A program made the translations under genes and the position numbers. A DNA stretch of 64,000 bases from contig NZ_QFXK01000022.1 in NCBI RefSeq assembly GCF_003261635.1, forward strand, positions 186,001-250,000. Reading direction: 5' to 3'. Below the pieces are notes generated by a model that saw nothing but the letters and a program-made list of their open reading frames with translations, did not search any database and was not told the DNA's origin. This document shows positions 7,274-15,246 of this stretch, piece by piece. Position 1 is the first letter of the stretch. Each line of letters begins with the position of its first letter. The DNA is from Kribbella monticola (lineage in GTDB: Bacteria > Actinomycetota > Actinomycetes > Propionibacteriales > Kribbellaceae).

Positions 7274-8718
7274 GCGGCTCGCTTGAAGCGCATCGAGCCG
7301 TCGGTGAGGGAGGTGTAGCGGAGCGAGAGGAAGTCGCGGGGGTAGTTCTGCCGGAGCCGCCAGGGGCCGTAGGAGCCCTGGCGGGGGAGGAGGTTGGCGG
7401 CGCGGCGGATGTAGCCCGAGGACAGGTCGACCACGGCCCGCGGCGGGGCGTCGTACTCGCTCGCGTCGATCTCCGGGACGCAGATGCTGGTGCCGGTGCG
7501 CTCCAGGTGGTTCAGCAGTCGGCAGACATACTGCGAGGTGAGGTCGGAGCGCAGCGTCCACGAGTTGTTGGTGTAGCCGATGCACCACGCGAGATTCGGT
7601 ACGCCGCTGAGCATCATCCCCTTGTAGACGAAGGTGTCGTGCGGATCGATGTCCCGGCCGTCCACGGTCACCTTGATCTTGCCCAGGGCAACCATTTGCA
7701 GGCCGGTCGCGGTCACCACCAGGTCGGCCTCGAGTTCGTCACCGGAGCGCAGCCGGATACCGGTCGGGGTGAAGGTCTCGATCTCGTCCGTGACCACGGA
7801 CGCCGTACCGGCTCGCAAGGCCTCGAACAGATCCGCGTCCGGGACCAGGCAGAGCCGCTGGTCCCATGGCTTGTACCGCGGGGTGAAGTGCGGGTCGGCC
7901 GGGATGTGATCGGGGAGTTGCTTGGCGACCGTGCTGTTGAGGAGCCAGGCGGCGTGCGCGGGCCACTTCCGGAAGGCGGCGTAGACGGCCGAGCTGAACG
8001 CGACGTTCTTCGTCCGGATCACTCTGTGCGCGAGCTTCTCCGGCAGCAACTGCCGAAGCTTGTCGGAGAAGGCGTCGTGGGCCGGCCGCGACGCGACATA
8101 GCTCGGAGTGCGCTGGAGCATCGTGACGTGCGCTGCGTCCGGGGCCATCGCCGGTACCAGCGTCACCGCGGTTGCACCGCTGCCGATCACCACGACTCGC
8201 TTGCCCGTGTAGTCGAGGTCCTTCGGCCAGTGCTGTGGATGGACGACGGTGCCTTCGAAGCTGTCGAGCCCGGGGAAGGCCACCTGATACCCGGAGTCGT
8301 AGTCGTAATAGCCGGTGCAGACGTAGAGGAAGGAGCAGGTGTACGACTCCTGATTCGTCTCGACGGTCCAGAGCGCATCGTCCGACGACCACGACGCCCG
8401 TACTACGTGGCGCCCGAACCGGATGTGCTTGTCGATCCCGTACGTGGCGGCGGTCTCGTGCAGGTACTCCAGGATCGACGGTCCGTCGGCGATCGCCTTG
8501 GCCGCGGTCCACGGATGGAACGGGAAGCCGAGCGTGAACATGTCGGAGTCCGAGCGGATACCCGGATAGCGGAAGAGGTCCCAGGTGCCGCCGAGGTCGT
8601 CCCGGCCCTCGAGGACGGCGTACGAGCGGCTGGGAGCCTGGGTCTGCAGCCGGTAGGCGGCGCCGATGCCGGACAGGCCGGCGCCGACGATCAGGACGTC
8701 CAGGTGCTCTCTTGGCAT
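7270..8718 (-). CDS. Flavin-containing Baeyer-Villiger-type monooxygenase
   Basis: 482 residues from ATG 8718. Two Rossmann dinucleotide motifs are seen: an FAD site VLIVGAGLSGIGAAY at the very N-terminus and an NADPH site VVVIGSGATAVTLVPA near residue 180. Between them is the Baeyer-Villiger fingerprint FEGTVVHPQHW (pattern FxGxxxHxxxW). The family inserts oxygen next to a ketone carbonyl, or oxygenates N or S atoms, using NADPH and O2 in the cytoplasm. No substrate can be named. The only sequence just before the ATG resembling a signal is GATAAT six bases away, so a leaderless start is possible. It is divergent from the YCII gene. Confidence 0.9.
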   Translation of the reverse strand: MPREHLDVLIVGAGLSGIGAAYRLQTQAPSRSYAVLEGRDDLGGTWDLFRYPGIRSDSDMFTLGFPFHPWTAAKAIADGPSILEYLHETAATYGIDKHIRFGRHVVRASWSSDDALWTVETNQESYTCSFLYVCTGYYDYDSGYQVAFPGLDSFEGTVVHPQHWPKDLDYTGKRVVVIGSGATAVTLVPAMAPDAAHVTMLQRTPSYVASRPAHDAFSDKLRQLLPEKLAHRVIRTKNVAFSSAVYAAFRKWPAHAAWLLNSTVAKQLPDHIPADPHFTPRYKPWDQRLCLVPDADLFEALRAGTASVVTDEIETFTPTGIRLRSGDELEADLVVTATGLQMVALGKIKVTVDGRDIDPHDTFVYKGMMLSGVPNLAWCIGYTNNSWTLRSDLTSQYVCRLLNHLERTGTSICVPEIDASEYDAPPRAVVDLSSGYIRRAANLLPRQGSYGPWRLRQNYPRDFLSLRYTSLTDGSMRFKRAA

Positions 8719-8742
8719 GATCGAGATTATCCCGGTCGGTCC

Positions 8743-8769
8743 TGTCGATTCCGCTCCCGGCCGTTCGTC
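8743..8769 (+). promoter_or_regulatory. ECF42-type promoter
   Basis: TGTCGA (8743-8748), exactly 17 bases, then CGTC (8766-8769), 40 bases before the YCII ATG. This matches the bipartite target reported for the ECF42 group of sigma factors (TGTCGA in the -35 region and CGA/TC in the -10 region). The downstream genes encode a DGPF protein and an ECF42-like sigma factor, so the site is probably autoregulatory. Confidence 0.6.
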
Positions 8770-8809
8770 AGCAAGATGTCCAGTACAGACCCAGTCAAGG
8801 GAGCCGGCG

Positions 8810-9178
8810 ATGGCGCAGTACATGTTCTTGCTGTTCGACACCGAAGAGTTTTACGACAACGTCACGCCGGAGGGCTGGCAGGAGACGATGAAGCTGCACA
8901 CCGCCTTCGCCGAGGCGGTCGAGGCGGCCGGTGCCAGCATTCTCGGCGGAGCGGCGCTGGAGAAGTCGTCCACGGCGAGCACGGTGAAGCAGGGCAGCGG
9001 CGAGCCGTTGGTCACGGACGGCCCGTTCATCGAGACCAAGGAGGCTCTCGGCGGGTTCTACCTCATCGACGCGAAGGATCTCGACCAGGCGCTCGCACTG
9101 GCCAAGCTCTGCCCGTCGAACAATGTCGAGGTCCGTCCGGTGATGGACACCTCGGAGGGCTCGGCGCCGCCGGCCTGA
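8810..9178 (+). CDS. YCII-related (DGPF domain) protein
   Basis: 122 residues from ATG 8810, preceded by AAGGGAGC. It is a small ferredoxin-like alpha/beta protein with the hallmark VTDGPFIETKEALGGFYLI block (about 68-86), the DGPF motif that names the family. The biochemical role is unsettled. YCII-like domains carry a conserved His/Asp pair in some members, and DGPF proteins are typically encoded beside ECF42 sigma factors. Here the stop overlaps the start of the sigma gene in TGATG, so the two are translationally coupled. A role as partner or target of that sigma factor is an inference from this linkage. Confidence 0.85.
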   Translation: MAQYMFLLFDTEEFYDNVTPEGWQETMKLHTAFAEAVEAAGASILGGAALEKSSTASTVKQGSGEPLVTDGPFIETKEALGGFYLIDAKDLDQALALAKLCPSNNVEVRPVMDTSEGSAPPA

Positions 9179-10401
9179 TGTCCGCGCGCGAGATCGCCCG
9201 GGTGGTGGATGAGGCACACCGTCGGCATTGGCCGACGGTGCTGGCCTCGACCGTCCGGCTGACCCGGGACCTCGATCTGGCCGAGGACTGCACCCAGGAC
9301 GCCTTCGTCCAGGCGCTGCGGACCTGGCCGGACGGGGTCCCGGTCAATCAGGCCGGCTGGCTCACCACGGTCGCCCGGCGGCTCGCGCTCGACCGGCTCC
9401 GGCGGGAGACGACGCTGCGGCGGAAGTTGCCGCTGCTGATCGAGGATCCGGTCTCGCCGGACGACGTCGAGCAGCCGACCGATCCGCTCCGGCTGGTGTT
9501 CACCTGCTGTCACCCGGCGCTGGCGCGTGACTCGCAGGTGGCGCTGACGCTCCGGCTGATCTGCGGGCTGACCACCCGTGAGGTGGCGGCCGGGATGCTG
9601 ATCAGCGAAGCGACCGCGGCCGCGAGGATCACCAGGGCGAAGAAGAAGATCGCGGCGGCAAGCATCCCGTACCGGATTCCGCCCGACGAGGAACTGCCCT
9701 CACGACTCGATGTGGTGCTGACCGTGGTGCAGTTGGTCTACACGGCCGGCCACGTGGCAGCAGGTCCCGACCTGACCCGGGCCGATCTGACCGGGCGCGC
9801 GCTGGAGTTGGCGGGGCTGCTGGTGAGACTGATGCCGGACGAGCCGGAACCCCAAGCGTTGCTGGGGTTGCTGCAGATGACGCAAGCGCGCGGTGACGCC
9901 CGGCTCAGCGAAGACGGCGAGTTGGTGCTGCTGGCCGATCAGGACCGCTCGCGGTGGGACGTGCGGCTGCTGGCCGAAGGGCTTTCGCGGGCCACGGCCG
10001 CGTTGGAGCGGGGACATGGCCGGTTCGCTCTGCAGGCGGCGGTTGCCGGGCTCCACGTCACTGCTCAGTCGTGGGAGCAGACCGACTGGCACCAGGTGGT
10101 CCGGATGTACGACGCCATGCTGGTCAGCTGGCCGTCGCCGATCGTGGCGCTGAACCGGGCGGCCGCGCACAGCCTGGTCCCGGGCGCCGACCTGACCGCC
10201 GTACTCGCCGAACTAGATGCTCTGAGCAACGAACCGACGCTGAGGTCGTACGGCTACCTGCCCGCCGCGCGAGCCGACGTACTGGCTCGCCTCGGGCGCA
10301 AGGAGGCGGCCGTCGCGGCGTACGACGAAGCGATCGCGTTGACCGTCAACGGAGCCGAGCAACGGTTCCTCCGTCGTCGCCGCGCCGCTCTCGCGGAGTG
10401 A
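9178..10401 (+). CDS. ECF42-type RNA polymerase sigma factor with C-terminal TPR-like extension
   Basis: 407 residues, about twice the size of a plain ECF sigma factor. Sigma region 2 (about 10-80, DLDLAEDCTQDAFVQAL) and region 4 (about 100-165, LTTREVAAGMLISEATAAAR) are followed by a helical extension of about 240 residues. That extension has tandem helix pairs (LNRAAAHSLVPGADLTAVL; ADVLARLGRKEAAVAAYDEA) typical of the ECF42 group, where it is thought to replace an anti-sigma factor in controlling activity. It starts at ATG 9178 inside the YCII stop codon. A matching promoter lies at 8743-8769, suggesting positive autoregulation. No anti-sigma gene is adjacent. Confidence 0.9.
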   Translation: MSAREIARVVDEAHRRHWPTVLASTVRLTRDLDLAEDCTQDAFVQALRTWPDGVPVNQAGWLTTVARRLALDRLRRETTLRRKLPLLIEDPVSPDDVEQPTDPLRLVFTCCHPALARDSQVALTLRLICGLTTREVAAGMLISEATAAARITRAKKKIAAASIPYRIPPDEELPSRLDVVLTVVQLVYTAGHVAAGPDLTRADLTGRALELAGLLVRLMPDEPEPQALLGLLQMTQARGDARLSEDGELVLLADQDRSRWDVRLLAEGLSRATAALERGHGRFALQAAVAGLHVTAQSWEQTDWHQVVRMYDAMLVSWPSPIVALNRAAAHSLVPGADLTAVLAELDALSNEPTLRSYGYLPAARADVLARLGRKEAAVAAYDEAIALTVNGAEQRFLRRRRAALAE

Positions 10402-10428
10402 CCTGCGGATCGTGTTGACTGGATCGCC

Positions 10429-11352
10429 GTGTCGTCATCGAGTGAGTTCTTCCAGTCGTACGCCGTCGGCCCGATCGAGCCGATCGGTCAGGGCATGGAG
10501 GGTGCGGTCGTCGACCTCGGCGGCGACCTGGTCGGGAAGACGTGGTTCCACCGGTCGGCGGCAGAGGTTCGGCCCTTGCAGGCTTTCCTGCTGGAGCTGA
10601 GCAGTCAACGGCTGCCGTTCAGGACGCCGGAGATCCGCGCTGTCGGCGAAGTCGAGGATCGAGCCGTCAGTGTCGAGGTGAAGCTGGCCGGTACGCCGCT
10701 GCGAGACGCGCTCGAGTCCGGGCTGATCGGCCTGCCGGACGCGCTGGACCTGTTCGTCGACCTGGTCACCGCGCTCGGCACCACATCCGCAGGCGAAGCG
10801 ACGAAGGCATTGGCGGTCATCGGTGAGTCCGAGCCCTTCTGGCCTCCTTCATCCTCCACACCGCCCGCGTTGGTCTGGGGAAACGCGCTGGCCGAGTTGG
10901 TGATGCGGCGGGCCGCGGTGGGACGGCCTTTGCTTTCGGCGGACGTCGACGGGTTCGACGAACTCGTGGAGCGGGTCGTCGGCCGGCTGCGGGAAGTCGT
11001 CGTCGAGGAGCCGAGCATCGTTCACGGCGACATCTGTCAGCCGAACGTGCTGGTCGGCCAGGCAGGGGAGGTCGCCTTGCTCGACTGGGGTTTCCTCACG
11101 ACAGCCGGCGACAACACCTTCGATGCCGCGACTGCCGCCGGCTTCTTCGACATGTACGGCGCGGACGCCGAGAGCCTGGACGCCGAGCTACTGGGGCGCT
11201 TCGAGAAGCTGGGGCACTCGCCGGATCGCATGCACCTGTACCGGGTCGCCTACGCGATCATCACGGCGACGATCTACAGCCCAGATGCCCGCGACGGGCA
11301 CTACCAGTGGTGCCTGCGCGACCTGACGAAGTTTGGCCCGGCCATCAGGTGA
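10429..11352 (+). CDS. APH/ChoK-family phosphotransferase (kinase-like)
   Basis: 307 residues from a GTG start with only a weak ribosome-binding site. It has a protein-kinase-like fold: a nucleotide-loop-like start IGQGMEGAVVDLGGDLVGKTW, then the catalytic loop VHGDICQPNVLVG and the metal-binding ALLDWGF. Family members phosphorylate small molecules such as aminoglycosides, choline, macrolides or homoserine with ATP; the substrate here is not evident. It starts 27 bases after the sigma factor gene and may be cotranscribed with it. The 3' end overlaps the convergent GNAT-Nudix gene by eight bases. Confidence 0.8.
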   Translation: MSSSSEFFQSYAVGPIEPIGQGMEGAVVDLGGDLVGKTWFHRSAAEVRPLQAFLLELSSQRLPFRTPEIRAVGEVEDRAVSVEVKLAGTPLRDALESGLIGLPDALDLFVDLVTALGTTSAGEATKALAVIGESEPFWPPSSSTPPALVWGNALAELVMRRAAVGRPLLSADVDGFDELVERVVGRLREVVVEEPSIVHGDICQPNVLVGQAGEVALLDWGFLTTAGDNTFDAATAAGFFDMYGADAESLDAELLGRFEKLGHSPDRMHLYRVAYAIITATIYSPDARDGHYQWCLRDLTKFGPAIR

Positions 11353-12379
11353 TCGGGTTGCCGTCGCGGAGATGGTGCAGGGGAGTCGGCGATTTGAGGA
11401 TCACCGGGAGTCGGCGCTGGTTGAGCGGGCTGACGAGGCCGGTGAGCTCGTCGGCGGCGTACCAGGCGAGCCCGAGGATCTCGAAGCCGTCGGGGTGCAG
11501 GGTGTCGATGAAAGACGGGTCGTGGACACCACCGTCGTACAGGATCTCGATCGCGTCGCCCCAGCCCTCCCAGCGGGGTAGCCAATCGATCGCGAGGACG
11601 CCGAGCAGCGGGAGGGAGACGCCGAGTTCCTCCTCCATTTCGCGGAGCGCACCGGTCGCCGGGTCCTCGTCCGGCTCGACCACGCCACCGGGCAGTTCGA
11701 GATCGCGCTTGTAGCTGACCTTGCACAGCAGCACCCGGCCGCCGGTGTCGCGAACCACCACGTGCGCGATCACCCGCTTCTTCGGCAGCACCGAGTCCAT
11801 CAGCGCGGTCCACCCGGTCACTGTGTCCGCACGCGGGTCGTCGCGGCGCAGTCCGTAGATCGCCAGATCGCGGCGCTCACCCTGCAAAGTCGCGCCGCCT
11901 CGCAGCAGCCCTTCGCGCCGGAACCCGGAGCGGATCGCCACCCGGGCGGACGCGCGGTTCTCGGGATCGACCTCGACCTGCAGCCGTTCCAGCCCGAGCT
12001 CACCGAAGGCGTACACGACCAGCAGCTGTACTGCGCGCTGCGCGACATGGCGGCCCCGGTACGGCTTGAAGGTCGACCAGGTGATGTTGCCGACGCCTTC
12101 CGACGTACGCCGTACCGCGACCGTCCCGACCGGACCGGAGACGCCGGCCAGCTCGACGACGAACGTCACCAGCGACCGATCCTCGGCGTACAGGCGTCGC
12201 CATCTGTCGAGCGCCGCGGCCAACCCGTCCCGCGGAGTCACTCCGTCGAGATCGAACCAGCGGACGATCTCGTCATCGGTCAGCCCGTGCGCGACCTCGA
12301 TGTCCTCCGCGCGCCACGGACGCAGCGTCAACTCCCCATCGCTCAACGTCGGCTGCGGCGGCACACCAGTCACACCCAA
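11345..12379 (-). CDS. GNAT acetyltransferase-Nudix hydrolase fusion
   Basis: 344 residues with two complete domains. Residues about 12-180 are a RimJ/RimL-like GNAT fold (LTLRPWRAEDIEVAHGL; ENRASARVAIRSGFRREG acetyl-CoA region). Residues about 205-340 are a Nudix hydrolase with an intact box starting GGVVEPDEDPATGALREMEE, fitting GX5EX7REUXEEXGU. One half would acylate an amine and the other would hydrolyse a nucleoside-diphosphate-linked compound. The physiological pair of substrates is unknown. The start codon is uncertain: TTG 12379 gives the longest product, and GTG 12373 or 12364 are possible. It is divergent from the first secreted paralogue. Confidence 0.85.
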   Translation of the reverse strand: MGVTGVPPQPTLSDGELTLRPWRAEDIEVAHGLTDDEIVRWFDLDGVTPRDGLAAALDRWRRLYAEDRSLVTFVVELAGVSGPVGTVAVRRTSEGVGNITWSTFKPYRGRHVAQRAVQLLVVYAFGELGLERLQVEVDPENRASARVAIRSGFRREGLLRGGATLQGERRDLAIYGLRRDDPRADTVTGWTALMDSVLPKKRVIAHVVVRDTGGRVLLCKVSYKRDLELPGGVVEPDEDPATGALREMEEELGVSLPLLGVLAIDWLPRWEGWGDAIEILYDGGVHDPSFIDTLHPDGFEILGLAWYAADELTGLVSPLNQRRLPVILKSPTPLHHLRDGNPIT

Positions 12380-12424
12380 ACGCTACCCGGCCCATCCGAG
12401 CGATCGCCGATCGGGGGAAAAAAG

Positions 12425-12453
12425 TTTCGGCCGGGACTCAATGTTTCGGCCGG
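12425..12453. repeat. Direct repeat upstream of the first secreted paralogue
   Basis: TTTCGGCCGG occurs at 12425-12434 and again at 12444-12453, 19 bases apart start to start, just after a run of six A residues. The copies lie on nearly the same face of the helix, 60-90 bases before the ATG at 12511, so they may be an activator or repressor site. The second paralogue (13922) lacks them. Confidence 0.4.
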
Positions 12454-12510
12454 CACAGCGCGTCAAGGGGAGTACGAAGTTGTGTTCATAGCTGCTAGGG
12501 GGATTTGCCG

Positions 12511-13782
12511 ATGTTCAAGAAGTCTTTGGCTGGAGTGGTGTTCGTCACCGCGCTCGGGGTGCCGGCGGTCGCGCACGCTGCGACCGGGTCGGCGGCGACG
12601 GTATCGAAGGTCGAGCTGGGCTGGGACAGCGCCCGGGTGAAGGTCACCTGGAGCGAGTCCGCCGCCGTCGCCAACACCATCACCGTCACGCGGGCCGGGC
12701 AGCCGGCCAAGGTGCTGGGGACGACGACGGCGACCGGGGCGAACCTGTTGTCGGTCGACCCGGCAGCGATCGGGGTGAGCAGCGACCCGGCGTCCGCCGC
12801 TGTCATCACCGTCACCGACAGCGCCGGTGGAGAAGCGAAGTCGGCCGCGTTCGACACCTACTTCCGCACGCCGGCCTTCACCGAAACATGGATGAACAGC
12901 CGCGAACTGTCGTGGAGTGTCCCGGGCGATTCGGCCGTGGACGGTACGCCGAACGATCCGCTCGACCTGGCGGGCCCGATCCACATCACGCCGATCATGA
13001 AGTTCGCCGGCTGCACGGTGAAGAGCCAACCGAGTATGACGGAGCTGCGCGGCACCATTCCGAACCAGGGCCGGCCGTTCAACCTGACCTTGCAGGCCGC
13101 CAACGAGTGGGGCCGGGACAACTACTACCGCAAGCAGGTGCGGACCTCCTCGGTCACCCTGTCCGCACCGGCGAGTACCCGGTTCGGCGCCGCGGCCGTG
13201 CTGTCCGGCAAGGTCAGCGTCCGGCACATCGTCGAGAGCGGGAGCACCTGCGTCGAGGCCGACGACCCGGATCGCGCCCGGATCCAGGTCAGCCTGCAGG
13301 GCCGCAACTCGGCCACCAGCCCGTGGTACCTGGTGAGCCCTGGCAACACGGATGCCCAAGGCAACTACAAGGTGACGCTCAGCAACCCGGGCGCCCGCGA
13401 GTACCGGGTCTGGGTCAACGAGAACAGCCTGGCCGGCACAATTCAGTACGCCAGTGTCAGCGCATCAAGGACCGTGCGAGCGACCACTGCGCTGATGTCG
13501 GCGAAGTTCATCACGCCGACGATCAGCTACGGCGCCAAGCCGCAGGCCTACATCTGGGTCAATCCGGCCGGCACCCAGCAGGCGGCGTTGCAGTTCTTGA
13601 ACGCCAGTGGCGCCTGGCAAGGCGTGACGACCAAGGTGTTGTCGTCCGGCAAGGGCCTGGTGACCTTCCCCTGGAACCGCCGTGGAGTGGCTTCGTTCCG
13701 CTGGTGGGTCGGCGGGAGCACTCACAACGGCCTCCAGGTCGACCCGATCTACACGGCGCCGTTCGGCCTGAGGGTCAACTGA
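12511..13782 (+). CDS. Secreted beta-sandwich protein, paralogue 1
   Basis: 423 residues from ATG 12511, seven bases after AGGGGGA; the TTG at 12505 is rejected. A Sec signal peptide (FKKSLAGVVFVTALGVPAVA, cleaved near AHA) precedes two or three beta-rich domains. There is a DGTPNDPLDLAG segment in the middle and a C-terminal module of about 100 residues (VRATTALMSAKFITPTIS through FPWNRRG and STHNGLQV). I do not recognise a named family. The fold looks Ig- or fibronectin-like, with two cysteines that could form a disulphide outside the cell. The next gene is a diverged copy, so this is a tandem duplication. A strong hairpin terminator follows. Confidence 0.75.
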   Translation: MFKKSLAGVVFVTALGVPAVAHAATGSAATVSKVELGWDSARVKVTWSESAAVANTITVTRAGQPAKVLGTTTATGANLLSVDPAAIGVSSDPASAAVITVTDSAGGEAKSAAFDTYFRTPAFTETWMNSRELSWSVPGDSAVDGTPNDPLDLAGPIHITPIMKFAGCTVKSQPSMTELRGTIPNQGRPFNLTLQAANEWGRDNYYRKQVRTSSVTLSAPASTRFGAAAVLSGKVSVRHIVESGSTCVEADDPDRARIQVSLQGRNSATSPWYLVSPGNTDAQGNYKVTLSNPGAREYRVWVNENSLAGTIQYASVSASRTVRATTALMSAKFITPTISYGAKPQAYIWVNPAGTQQAALQFLNASGAWQGVTTKVLSSGKGLVTFPWNRRGVASFRWWVGGSTHNGLQVDPIYTAPFGLRVN

Positions 13783-13796
13783 TCTCGGGCTGAACC

Positions 13797-13838
13797 AAGG
13801 CTGGGCGGCGCTGCCTCAGGCAACGTCCGCCCAGCCTT
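13797..13838 (+). terminator. Hairpin terminator after secreted paralogue 1
   Basis: A perfect 12-base stem, AAGGCTGGGCGG (13797-13808) pairing with CCGCCCAGCCTT (13827-13838), begins 14 bases after the stop codon. There is no T-run, as is usual in actinobacteria. Confidence 0.7.
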
Positions 13839-13921
13839 CGTGTTGCGGGTCCACAAGACTGCGCAACTTCCCGGCCGCACCGTGCATCGAGACGGATATG
13901 GACCGACTGAGGAGTGGGCGC

Positions 13922-15244
13922 ATGCTGTTGAAAGGGACGATTGCTGTCGGCTGCGGGCTGGTATTGCTCGCAGGGTGGCAGGGCTCGTCGGCCGTTGCCG
14001 CTGGGACCGCGGTGAGCGGCGTCGATCTCGCATGGGCCGACGCGACACATACGAAGATCCGGATCACGTGGACCGAGACCACTCCGGTCGCCAACTCGCT
14101 GAGTCTCGAGCCGGGCGACGGGGCCGACCCGGTGTCGCTCGGATCGGTGCCGGCGAGCGCGCCGAACGAACTGCTGGTCAACACCAGCCAGCTCGGCTCC
14201 ACGTCGTCTTCCGCCATCTCGAAGATCGTGGTGACGGACCAGTCGGGCGGCGAGGCGAGCTCGCCGGGCTTCGATCGCTTCGTTCCTGGGGTCTCCGATC
14301 CCGAGCTGGTGGTGATGGCTGATGGTCGGGTGCGTTGGTCGGTGCCTGCTGCGTCGGGGCAGGACACTACGCCGCACGACCCGCTGGACCTGGACGAGCT
14401 CGCGCGCTACTCGTTGATCTTGCGACTGAACGAGCTGCCGTACACGGTGATGAACTGTGGCGAGGTGACGTTCACGACCACCGAACCGAGCGGCACCATC
14501 GCGAACCGGAACAAGCCGTACGACCTGTTCGTCGACACCGTGAACGAGTGGGCTCCGAACGGACTCCACGGAGGCATCGGCGGCTATGGGCACGTTTCGA
14601 CGACGGCGCTGACTTTGAGCGCACCCGGCTCGTCAGGGTACGGCGTACCGATGACCCTGACCGGCACGCTGTCGGGTCGGTATATCTATGAGACCGGCAT
14701 GCCGCCTGCCTGTATGGAGACGAGCAGCGCCATCGGCAGTGGCGAACTGGTCACCCTGCAGGGGCGCAACACGAGCACTGCCTCGTGGTACGTCATCGGC
14801 ACCACGCATACGGTTGCCGGAGGCAAGTACACCTTCAGCTTGCCCAATCCCGGCGCCAGGGAGTACCGCACCGTCGTCGCGAATCGGTCCGGCTCGCCGA
14901 CGGCCAGCTACGGCAGCACTTCGGCATCGAGACTGGTGAGGGCGACAACCCGGGTGATGTCAGCCAAGTTCATCACGCCGACGATCAGCTACGGCACCAG
15001 GCCGCAGGCGTACCTCTGGGTGAATCCGGCGGGCACCCAACGAGCAGCCCTCCAGTACAAGAACTCCACCGGTGCCTGGCAGGGCGTCGCCTACAAGACC
15101 TTGTACGCCGGCAAAGGCCTTCTCCAGTTCCCCTGGAACCGCCGCGGCACCACCCAGTTTCGTTGGTACGTCCCCACCAGCACCCACAACGGGCTCCCGG
15201 TCGGCCCGGTCTACACCGGGCCGTTCAGTCTGACCGTGCGGTGA
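13922..15244 (+). CDS. Secreted beta-sandwich protein, paralogue 2
   Basis: 440 residues from ATG 13922, seven bases after AGGAG; the ATG at 13898 has no such site. A signal peptide (LLKGTIAVGCGLVLLAGWQ...) is followed by the same architecture as the protein at 12511. The two share HDPLDLDE/NDPLDLAG, the NPGAREYR turn and a closely matching last 100 residues (VRATT..MSAKFITPTISYG, WVNPAGTQ.AALQ, FPWNRRG, STHNGL). The N-terminal halves have diverged far more than the C-terminal module, suggesting a conserved anchoring or structural role at the C-terminus. Function is unknown. Only two bases separate its stop from the convergent glgB stop. Confidence 0.75.
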   Translation: MLLKGTIAVGCGLVLLAGWQGSSAVAAGTAVSGVDLAWADATHTKIRITWTETTPVANSLSLEPGDGADPVSLGSVPASAPNELLVNTSQLGSTSSSAISKIVVTDQSGGEASSPGFDRFVPGVSDPELVVMADGRVRWSVPAASGQDTTPHDPLDLDELARYSLILRLNELPYTVMNCGEVTFTTTEPSGTIANRNKPYDLFVDTVNEWAPNGLHGGIGGYGHVSTTALTLSAPGSSGYGVPMTLTGTLSGRYIYETGMPPACMETSSAIGSGELVTLQGRNTSTASWYVIGTTHTVAGGKYTFSLPNPGAREYRTVVANRSGSPTASYGSTSASRLVRATTRVMSAKFITPTISYGTRPQAYLWVNPAGTQRAALQYKNSTGAWQGVAYKTLYAGKGLLQFPWNRRGTTQFRWYVPTSTHNGLPVGPVYTGPFSLTVR

Positions 15245-15246
15245 GG

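Noticed and set aside
7117..9177. A long in-frame extension upstream of the ECF42 sigma factor
   Set aside because: It runs antisense through the monooxygenase and through the YCII gene in another frame. ATG 9178 within TGATG starts exactly at sigma region 2.
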